From positions 1 to 8,269 of the forward strand of contig CAKZVG010000673.1 in NCBI GenBank assembly GCA_937921835.1: DNA of 8,269 nucleotides, written 5' to 3'. The notes beneath the pieces are model-generated. The model searched no databases, had not been told where the DNA came from, and saw only the letters and a program-made list of their open reading frames with translations. Source of the DNA: an uncultured Bryobacteraceae bacterium (GTDB lineage: Bacteria; Acidobacteriota; Terriglobia; Bryobacterales; Bryobacteraceae). Position numbers and translations under genes: made by a program. Below are positions 1 to 5,203 of the stretch, piece after piece (position 1 is the first letter of the stretch; each line of letters begins with the position of its first letter).

Positions 1-890
1 AGGCGGCGCTGCTGGCCCGCTACATCACCGCCCGCTACGGAGCGCATCACGTGATGTGGCTGCTCGGCGGCGACGGCGACTATCGCGGCGAGAAGGCGGA
101 GCGGTGGAAAACCATCGGCCGAGCCGCGTTTCCGGAAGGCCGCCCGCGCCGCCCTGTTACGCTGCATCCGCGCGGGATGCACGAACCCTGGCCGCCGCTC
201 AAGGACGAGCCCTGGCTGGACTTTTTTATGTACCAGTCCGGGCACGGCAGCGACGAGAAGAAGTGGCGCTGGAACGCCACCCGAGGCCCGGCGCTGGATT
301 GGAAACTCGACCCGCCGCGGCCGGTTATCGACGGCGAGCCGAACTACGAAGGGCACATCACCTACCACACCGGCAAGCTCGTCAGCGATTACGACGTGCG
401 CCGCGCTGCATACTACAGCCTGCTGGCGGCGCCGGTAGCGGGGATCACCTACGGGGCGCACGGCATCTGGTACTGGGCGCGCGAGCGCGCCGTGCCGCTC
501 GATCATCCGCGCAGCGGGGAAGCCGATCCGTGGCACGTCTGCCTGGATTACCCCGGCGCGCGCCAGATGCGGGTACTGCGCGACATCCTCGATTCGCTCG
601 CATGGTGGCGGCTGCGGCCGGACCGTTCCCTGCTCGCCGAGGATCCCGAGGGCGAGGGTTTCCGGTCCTTCATGATGCCGGCCCGTTCCGAGGACGGCCG
701 CTTCGCCCTGATCTACCTGCCCGCCAGTCCGTCGGTGAAACTCAACCTGTCCGGGTTCGAGCGGCGCGTGAACGCCGAGTGGCTCGACCCGCGCACCGGC
801 CGCCGTTCCTCCGGCGGCGCGTTGCGGCCGGGCGACGAGATCGAGTTGAAAACCCCGGGTGAAGGCGACTGGCTCTTGCTGTTACGGTAG
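1..890 (+). CDS. DUF4038/apiosidase-like glycoside hydrolase with C-terminal collagen-binding-like domain (5' truncated by window)
   Basis: The reading frame is open from base 3 to the TAG at 888-890, giving 295 visible residues; the start lies left of the window. The visible part is the second half of a TIM-barrel glycosidase of the DUF4038 family, which includes GH140 apiosidases acting on plant rhamnogalacturonan II. Family hallmarks seen are LLGGDGDY near base 60, FFMYQSGHGS near base 225, DGEPNYEG near base 333 (its glutamates are candidate catalytic residues) and GITYGAHGIWYW near base 441. From about base 660 to the stop there is a small beta-rich domain (SFMMPARSEDGRFALIYLPA, then AEWLDPRTG) typical of the Pfam Collagen_bind_2 module that follows DUF4038. 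Secretion cannot be judged because the N-terminus is missing. The substrate is not provable from sequence; apiose is only the best-known case. The gene is convergent with the VOC gene. Family assignment is firm, specificity is open. Confidence 0.88.
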   Translation, partial: AALLARYITARYGAHHVMWLLGGDGDYRGEKAERWKTIGRAAFPEGRPRRPVTLHPRGMHEPWPPLKDEPWLDFFMYQSGHGSDEKKWRWNATRGPALDWKLDPPRPVIDGEPNYEGHITYHTGKLVSDYDVRRAAYYSLLAAPVAGITYGAHGIWYWARERAVPLDHPRSGEADPWHVCLDYPGARQMRVLRDILDSLAWWRLRPDRSLLAEDPEGEGFRSFMMPARSEDGRFALIYLPASPSVKLNLSGFERRVNAEWLDPRTGRRSSGGALRPGDEIELKTPGEGDWLLLLR

Positions 891-915
891 GAGGCGGCGG
901 CTGCACCGCGGTCCT

Positions 916-1713
916 TCAGGCCGTGGCCGGGGATTCCTGCAACCGGATTATGGCGAAATAGGCGCCCTGCCCATCATTGAGCACCGCGAAGCGGCCCACC
1001 GTGGGGATATCGGTGGGCGGCACGCAGACCTTGCCGCCCGCCGTCTCCGCCCGGGCGGCGGTGGCGTCGCAGTCGGCGACAAGAAAATACGGCATCCAGT
1101 GCGGCGGCGCGCCCTGCCATTCCGAGGTCATCTGCAACATGCCTCCCGCCGCGCTGCCGGCCGCCTGAAACATGGTGTAATCCATTCCCGGGAGCGTGGA
1201 CTTAGTGGCTTCCCAACCGAACAGGCCGGTGTAAAAAGCCTGCGCGCCGGCCGCGTCGGAAGTGGCCAGTTCGGACCAGCACAACGTTCCCGGCACCTGC
1301 CCGGTGCGCGCGCCTATGTGCGCGCCGGGTTGCCAAAGGCCGAAGACGGCGCCTTGCGGATCGCGGAGGATCGCGAAGCGCCCGGCCTCGGGCACCTCGC
1401 CCGGACCGGCGATCACCGTCCCGCCCAACTCTTTCGCGCGCGCCGCCATGGCCGCGGCGTTCTCCACTGAAACATAGAGCATCCAATGCGGCGGAACGCC
1501 CTGGCTGACTTGTTCCGGCATCAACGGGTATAACGCCGCGGCGTCTTTCCCGTCGGCTTGCAGCATGGTGTAGACCATGCCGTGACTCGCCGGCGTATCC
1601 ACGGCGCCCCAGCCAAACAGCGCCCCGTAGAAGGCCTTCGCAGCCTGCGTGTCGGTCGTTCCCAGATCGGCCCAGCAGAACGTGCCGGGAGTGTACTTCG
1701 CGATGTCGGCCAT
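916..1713 (-). CDS. Two-domain VOC (glyoxalase/bleomycin-resistance fold) family protein
   Basis: 265 residues, ATG at 1711-1713 with a GGAGGA Shine-Dalgarno 8 bases upstream, TGA at 916-918. The protein is an internal duplication. Domain 1 (about residues 7-128) begins PGTFCWADLGTTD..AAKAFYGALFGW and domain 2 (about 138-257) begins PGTLCWSELATSD..GAQAFYTGLFGW. Each also has a PPHWM strand (residues 74-78 and 203-207) and a GRFA.L.D.QGA.F motif (111-124 and 240-253). This two-domain layout matches the VOC proteins related to the mycobacterial antigen Cfp30B. Usual VOC metal sites use an H/E at the end of the last strand; here those positions read FGLWQ and FAIIR, so a classical glyoxalase metal site is unlikely. 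No substrate can be named. No signal peptide, so probably cytoplasmic. It is the last gene of the leftward run, 72 bases after EF-P, and may have its own promoter. Confidence 0.9.
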   Translation of the reverse strand: MADIAKYTPGTFCWADLGTTDTQAAKAFYGALFGWGAVDTPASHGMVYTMLQADGKDAAALYPLMPEQVSQGVPPHWMLYVSVENAAAMAARAKELGGTVIAGPGEVPEAGRFAILRDPQGAVFGLWQPGAHIGARTGQVPGTLCWSELATSDAAGAQAFYTGLFGWEATKSTLPGMDYTMFQAAGSAAGGMLQMTSEWQGAPPHWMPYFLVADCDATAARAETAGGKVCVPPTDIPTVGRFAVLNDGQGAYFAIIRLQESPATA

Positions 1714-1721
1714 TCCCAGAA

Positions 1722-1727
1722 TCCTCC
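1722..1727 (-). promoter_or_regulatory. Shine-Dalgarno of the VOC gene
   Basis: The minus strand reads GGAGGA, ending 8 bases before the ATG at 1713. It is a near-consensus site and supports this start. Confidence 0.75.
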
Positions 1728-1756
1728 GTTGCGGAAATCGGAACCCAGTCGGGCTC

Positions 1757-1762
1757 AGTATA
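1757..1762 (-). promoter_or_regulatory. Possible -10 box of the VOC gene
   Basis: The minus strand reads TATACT, five of six matches to TATAAT, in the 72-base gap between EF-P and the VOC gene. Transcription from it would begin near 1750 and give a leader of about 37 bases containing the Shine-Dalgarno. No convincing -35 hexamer is seen 16 to 19 bases upstream, so this is tentative. No rho-independent terminator hairpin followed by a T tract was seen in the same gap. Confidence 0.35.
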
Positions 1763-1785
1763 ACCCGGTCCCCACTTGCGCCGCG

Positions 1786-2352
1786 CTATTTCGTTCGCGC
1801 GCGTTCCATGTACTTCAGGTTGGCCGTATCCAGGCGGATCAGATCGCCGGACTTGATGAACTGCGGGACCATGATTTCGACGCCATTCTCCAACACCGCC
1901 GCCTTCCACGTGCTGTCCTGCTGCGCGTGGACCGGCGGCGCCGTCTCCCGCACCCGGCATTCCAGTACGTCGGGGAACACTACGCTCACCGGCCGGTCCT
2001 CGACCAGTTCCACCGTAACGCGCATCCCGGCTTGCAGCAGGCCCGCCTGCCGGCCGATCAGCGCGGCTGGAACGGCCAACTGCTCGAAGCTGTCCGGGTT
2101 CATGAAGTAGTGCTCTTCGCCGTCGGCGTAGAGGTATTCCATGCTCTGCTTCTCCACCGGCAGGTCCTCGAGCTTGAGGTCGGAGCGGAAGCCGTGTTCC
2201 CACAGCGTGCCGCTTGAGAGATTTCTTAGCCGGGCGTGCGTCGCGCCGCCCATCTTGCCCTGGCCGGGGTGATAGTCGGCGGCCAGCACCTTGTAGAGCT
2301 GGCCTTCGAAACGGATCGCCATTCCCGCCCGGAGTTGAGACGCTGCCACCAT
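1786..2352 (-). CDS. efp: Translation elongation factor P, variant-loop type
   Basis: 188 residues, matching the usual EF-P length of about 185-190. EF-P binds the ribosome between the P and E sites and relieves stalling at consecutive prolines. Seen: an N-terminal KOW-like domain (residues 1-65; LRAGMAIRFEGQLYKVLAADY), the middle OB domain (66-128; YLYADGEEHYFMNPDSFEQL is an EF-P signature) and the C-terminal OB domain (129-188; LENGVEIMVPQFIKSGDLIRLDT). The tRNA-facing loop reads PGQGKMGGATHARLRNL rather than the common PGKGGAF type. Aligned from the following strand, K33 falls on the E. coli K34 position that EpmA modifies, with one extra residue earlier. The ATG at 2350-2352 is chosen over an upstream in-frame ATG because a GGGAGGA Shine-Dalgarno sits 6 bases ahead and the length then fits the family. 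A perfect TATAAT lies upstream. Residues such as DSTWKAAV in domain III also depart from E. coli. Confidence 0.95.
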   Translation of the reverse strand: MVAASQLRAGMAIRFEGQLYKVLAADYHPGQGKMGGATHARLRNLSSGTLWEHGFRSDLKLEDLPVEKQSMEYLYADGEEHYFMNPDSFEQLAVPAALIGRQAGLLQAGMRVTVELVEDRPVSVVFPDVLECRVRETAPPVHAQQDSTWKAAVLENGVEIMVPQFIKSGDLIRLDTANLKYMERARTK

Positions 2353-2358
2353 TCGCGT

Positions 2359-2365
2359 TCCTCCC
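2359..2365 (-). promoter_or_regulatory. Shine-Dalgarno of efp
   Basis: The minus strand reads GGGAGGA, 6 bases before the ATG at 2352. It decides between this start and the in-frame ATG upstream at MPPAKGGTR, which would overlap the promoter. Confidence 0.8.
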
Positions 2366-2377
2366 TTTGCTGGAGGC

Positions 2378-2407
2378 ATTATATCCGCGGCGGTTGGCGG
2401 ATGGGAA
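2378..2407 (-). promoter_or_regulatory. Sigma-70-type promoter of efp
   Basis: On the minus strand a perfect TATAAT (2378-2383) lies 18 bases downstream of TTCCCA (2402-2407), which matches four of six positions of TTGACA. Initiation would fall near 2371, giving a short leader of about 19 bases with the Shine-Dalgarno. The -35 element abuts the TGA of the pentapeptide gene (2409-2411), so EF-P is probably transcribed independently of the genes before it. Confidence 0.6.
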
Positions 2408-2408
2408 T

Positions 2409-2816
2409 TCAGCGCGCGTCGAGCAGGGAGGACCAGCGGGCGGGCCGGGCAAGCTCGTCGGGGAGCTGGGTGCGGTCGTCGCCGAGGGTCTCCTCCAACT
2501 GCTCCGCGGTGAGGTCTTCCGCCGTCCGCAGGTCCGCCCCCCGCAGGTCCGCTCCCGCCAGGTCGACGCCGATCAGGCGCGCGCCCACCAGGTTGGCGCC
2601 GCGCAAGTCGGCGTTGCGCAGGTCGGCGCCCTTGAGGTTCGCCATGGCGAAATCGGCGCCGCGCAGCAGCGCGCCGGAAAGGTTCGCCAGCACCAGATTC
2701 ATCCCGTCCAGGTCGGCGTTGGACAGATCCGGCACCGCGGCCGGCTCGTCGACCCGCCACTGGTTCCACTCGTCCACGTCCCGTTTCAGCATTGCCAGAT
2801 GTTGCGCGTTGGCCAT
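2409..2816 (-). CDS. Pentapeptide-repeat protein
   Basis: 135 residues from the ATG at 2814-2816. A TTG three codons upstream (2823-2825) is also in frame, but [17 protein letters not shown] matches the usual N-terminus of this subfamily. Residues 29-98 form about 14 tandem A(D/N)LxG pentapeptides (for example [20 protein letters not shown]), which fold as a right-handed quadrilateral beta helix. The C-terminal tail ([20 protein letters not shown] then RPARW) is the conserved cap often seen after such repeats. No signal peptide or membrane segment, so probably cytoplasmic. Some pentapeptide proteins mimic DNA and protect gyrase, but this one is too generic to say so; function unknown. There is no Shine-Dalgarno; a TAGATT box ends 7 bases before the ATG. 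It sits 75 bases after the SDR gene and 56 bases before efp. Confidence 0.9.
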   Translation of the reverse strand: MANAQHLAMLKRDVDEWNQWRVDEPAAVPDLSNADLDGMNLVLANLSGALLRGADFAMANLKGADLRNADLRGANLVGARLIGVDLAGADLRGADLRTAEDLTAEQLEETLGDDRTQLPDELARPARWSSLLDAR

Positions 2817-2823
2817 CGATACC

Positions 2824-2829
2824 AATCTA
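2824..2829 (-). promoter_or_regulatory. Possible -10 box, leaderless pentapeptide gene
   Basis: The minus strand reads TAGATT, separated by 7 bases from the ATG at 2816. Initiation would fall at or next to the start codon. No matching -35 hexamer is evident and no Shine-Dalgarno is present. Confidence 0.35.
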
Positions 2830-2891
2830 GCGGGTTCGCGTCGTCCGCCGCAGAGGGACCTTGCCCGGGAAGGGACCGCCGGGGCCGGCGC

Positions 2892-3782
2892 TCACAACGC
2901 GTATCCGCCGCGCGCCAGTTCCTCGAGAACCGAAGGCCGGTGCGGCGCCCAGCCGAGCAGCCGTTGGGCGCGCGCGGCCGAGATTTCCTGATCCATCACC
3001 AGCGCGTCGGCGAGCGGCCCCATGGTTTTGCGCGCCTCTTCGAGCGGCACCGACTGCGTGCGTCCCTCGGCGCCAGCGGCGCGTGAGGCGGCTTCTGCAA
3101 CCTCGCGCACGGGAATCGCGGGACCGTCGGCGGCCAGGAACAACGACCCTTCGGGCGCCTGCGTCAGCGCCAGCAGGTACAAATCCGCCAGATCCTCGAC
3201 ATGCACGAAACTCCAGCGGTTCGCGCCGTTGCCGATGAACCGCACCACTCCGTTCTCGCGCGCCGTTTTGACGAATCCGGCCACCGCGCCGCCGCCGCGT
3301 CCGTACACCATCGCCGGGCGCAGCACCACCGTCCGCACACCCTCGCGCGCCGCGTCCAGCACGGTTCGCTCCACCGCCGGACGCCATGCCACAAGCGGCG
3401 TGGGATTGAGCGGCGTCTCCTCGTCGGCGGCGCGGCCCCCGGTATCGCCGATGACCCACACCCCGCTCGTGTACACAAACGGACGCCCGGTCTCCTCGAG
3501 CGCGCCGAGCATCGCGCGCACCGCCCCGGCGTCGACCTGTGGCGTGTCGGCGGCGCCGAAGTCCAGAGCCATGTGAATCACCCCATCGGCCTCGCGGGCC
3601 GCCGCCGCCAGCACGGCCGTATCGTGCAAGCTGCCCCGGGCAACCGCCACGCCGCGAGCCTCCAGTTTGCGCGCCGCCTCCTCGCTGCGCGCCAGGCCGG
3701 TGACCGTGTGGCCGGCGGCGCGCAACACCTCCGCCACGGCGCCGCCGATGTAGCCCGTGGCTCCCGTCAGAAACAATCGCAT
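2892..3782 (-). CDS. NAD-dependent epimerase/dehydratase-family (extended/atypical SDR) protein
   Basis: 296 residues, ATG at 3780-3782 with GGGAGG 4 bases upstream, TGA at 2892-2894. The N-terminus MRLFLTGATGYIGGAV carries the TGxxGxxG dinucleotide-binding loop (residues 6-13), followed by VTGLARSEE, the end of the second strand that usually selects NAD or NADP. Later landmarks are DGVIHMA (67-72), FVYTSGVWVIG (102-112), VVLRPAMVYGRGGG (152-165) and RWSFVHVEDLADLYLLAL (189-206), all in the order of nucleotide-sugar-epimerase-like proteins. The catalytic YxxxK is not present: the position reads W133-R-P-A-V-E. This is known in atypical SDRs that act as sensors or reductases, so true epimerase activity is uncertain. 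No signal peptide, so cytoplasmic. The 27-base gap to GH88 suggests co-transcription and perhaps a role in handling the released sugar, but that is only inference from position. Confidence 0.88.
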   Translation of the reverse strand: MRLFLTGATGYIGGAVAEVLRAAGHTVTGLARSEEAARKLEARGVAVARGSLHDTAVLAAAAREADGVIHMALDFGAADTPQVDAGAVRAMLGALEETGRPFVYTSGVWVIGDTGGRAADEETPLNPTPLVAWRPAVERTVLDAAREGVRTVVLRPAMVYGRGGGAVAGFVKTARENGVVRFIGNGANRWSFVHVEDLADLYLLALTQAPEGSLFLAADGPAIPVREVAEAASRAAGAEGRTQSVPLEEARKTMGPLADALVMDQEISAARAQRLLGWAPHRPSVLEELARGGYAL

Positions 3783-3786
3783 CCCT

Positions 3787-3792
3787 GCCTCC
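3787..3792 (-). promoter_or_regulatory. Shine-Dalgarno of the SDR gene
   Basis: The minus strand reads GGGAGG, 4 bases before the ATG at 3782, inside the 27-base gap after the GH88 stop. It supports translation as the downstream member of an operon. Confidence 0.65.
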
Positions 3793-3809
3793 CAGGTGAA
3801 TCGGATTTC

Positions 3810-5183
3810 TCAGCCGAAAAACGTAAGATACGGCTTGCCCTCGACGATGCGTTGTAAGTACAGCGCAACCTCGCGGGCGTGATAGTCGCCCCACATACTC
3901 GACTCTCCACAGGGAACCTTGCGGCCCGGCGGGACATAGTCCCAGCCGTTGGGACGATGGTAAACCGAGTGCAGCAGCAGTCCCTGGTGATTCGAGTCGC
4001 GGCTCAGGTACGGCTCGGCGAACAGCGTATCGAGGACCGTGAGCCCGGCCTGCCAGTACCGCCGCCCGGCTTCTTCTTCGCCACATCCTTGCAGATAGCG
4101 GCCAAGCCGCAGCAAGCCCTGCGCGGCGATGGCCGCGGCCGAGGAATCGACCGGCTCAAAGTCGTTGAAGGGGTCGGCCCGCCGCGCCAGATAGTCCCCC
4201 ATCCGCGCCAGTCCGGGAGCGCCCGTGTCCCAATAAGGGATGCCGTCGGCGGGGGTGTTCTCCAGATAGAAATCGCACACCGCCAGCGCCGCCTTGCGCA
4301 GGAACCCTTCGACTTCCGCGCGTCCGCCGAAGGGCTCCAGTTCGCCGCCCGAGACCGTGGCGAGAAACTCGAGTTGTTCCGCGAACCCGCACATCGCCCA
4401 TGCCAGCCCGCGCGTCCAGGTCGTGTATGGCGAATAGCCCTGCTGGGAGTTCGGGCAGCGGTAGTTCCCGTCGTTGGTGTTGAAGATGGCCTCGTGCGCC
4501 GTCCTCCCGCGGACATCGTAGCTGTCGCGTCCTTCGCCGTAATAGACCGAGTACTCCGCAGTGGCCCGCGCATGCCGGATCAGCCGTTCAAGCAGCGAAA
4601 TCCGGCGGTCGTTCTCGCCCATAAGCGCGTGGCCCAGCAGGTGGCTGAGCGCCAGCGCGCGCAGCGTGCGGATGGTATCGACAAACAGCGAGTGCGGGCC
4701 GTTGAAGGAGTAGATATAGCCTCCGCCGTCCTTGATCTCTGACCAGCGCGCCGCCTGCACCGCTCCGCTTGCCTTGAGCGCCAGTTCATAGAAGCCGCGC
4801 TCCCAGGGCGACTCCTCGATGCGCCCCTCGTTCATCAGCCGCCGCAGGTTGCCGTACGTGCTCACGTTGTTGAAGCCGTGGTCATGCACGCCGGCGTGGG
4901 TGACGTGGGAAGCCATGCCGTCGGCGGTGCGGCTTCGTCCGGCGTCGAGAAACTCCCGCTCGGCGGTCGCGTCGAACTGGAGAATCGCCGAACCGTACTG
5001 GAAGCCCTGCGTCCACTCGGTCCATCCACGCGCGGTGTAACGGCCTTGCACGGTGAATACGGGCGCGCCCTTGCCGGGCTCGTATGTCTTCTCAATGGAG
5101 CGGATTTTCGGAGCCGAGGCTTCCCAGAGCGCCTGGATCTTGCGGTTCAGATGACGCGGCTCAAGCGTCTCATCAATAATCAT
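3810..5183 (-). CDS. Glycoside hydrolase family 88 (unsaturated glucuronyl hydrolase-like)
   Basis: 457 residues from the ATG at 5181-5183; an upstream extension of the frame runs through the neighbouring gene and is rejected. GH88 enzymes remove the 4,5-unsaturated uronic acid left at the non-reducing end by polysaccharide lyases, using water addition to the double bond inside an (alpha/alpha)6 barrel. Seen: HDHGFNNVSTYGNL (residues 100-113, D101 a candidate for the first catalytic Asp), LFVDTIRTLRAL (166-177, D169 a candidate for the second), QGYSPYTTWTRGLAWAMCGF (248-267), DSSAAAIAAQGLL (346-358) and the C-terminal block NHQGLLLHSVYHRP...GESSMWGDYHAREVALYLQR (398-445). There is no signal peptide, so it should act in the cytoplasm on imported oligosaccharides. 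It starts 20 bases after the secreted propeller gene and has only a weak GGAAG, in keeping with co-translation. GH105 is a related alternative, but the motifs fit GH88 better. Confidence 0.9.
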   Translation of the reverse strand: MIIDETLEPRHLNRKIQALWEASAPKIRSIEKTYEPGKGAPVFTVQGRYTARGWTEWTQGFQYGSAILQFDATAEREFLDAGRSRTADGMASHVTHAGVHDHGFNNVSTYGNLRRLMNEGRIEESPWERGFYELALKASGAVQAARWSEIKDGGGYIYSFNGPHSLFVDTIRTLRALALSHLLGHALMGENDRRISLLERLIRHARATAEYSVYYGEGRDSYDVRGRTAHEAIFNTNDGNYRCPNSQQGYSPYTTWTRGLAWAMCGFAEQLEFLATVSGGELEPFGGRAEVEGFLRKAALAVCDFYLENTPADGIPYWDTGAPGLARMGDYLARRADPFNDFEPVDSSAAAIAAQGLLRLGRYLQGCGEEEAGRRYWQAGLTVLDTLFAEPYLSRDSNHQGLLLHSVYHRPNGWDYVPPGRKVPCGESSMWGDYHAREVALYLQRIVEGKPYLTFFG

Positions 5184-5203
5184 GGAGCTTCCAGTGTAGC
5201 CGA

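Noticed and set aside
891..935. GC-rich palindromes (accgcggt, ggccgtggcc) as a bidirectional terminator
   Set aside because: The stems are only 4 bases per arm and have no T tract on either side.
2520..2740. Short tandem DNA repeats (gcgcaggtcggcg-like units), possibly a CRISPR or minisatellite
   Set aside because: The units follow the 15-base period of the pentapeptide codons and vary as protein-coding repeats do. There are no spacers.
2353..2769. N-terminal extension of EF-P
   Set aside because: The extra residues are an Arg/Gly-rich alternate frame of the pentapeptide gene. EF-P length and the Shine-Dalgarno fix the start at 2352.
2236..2991. Plus-strand frame with repeated RRSAP-like units, resembling a basic repeat protein
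   Set aside because: The repetition is the antisense reading of the pentapeptide repeats on the minus strand.
2827..4086. Minus-strand open frame of 419 codons overlapping the SDR and GH88 genes
   Set aside because: It is an out-of-frame shadow rich in Arg and Gly. The SDR and GH88 frames carry clear domains.
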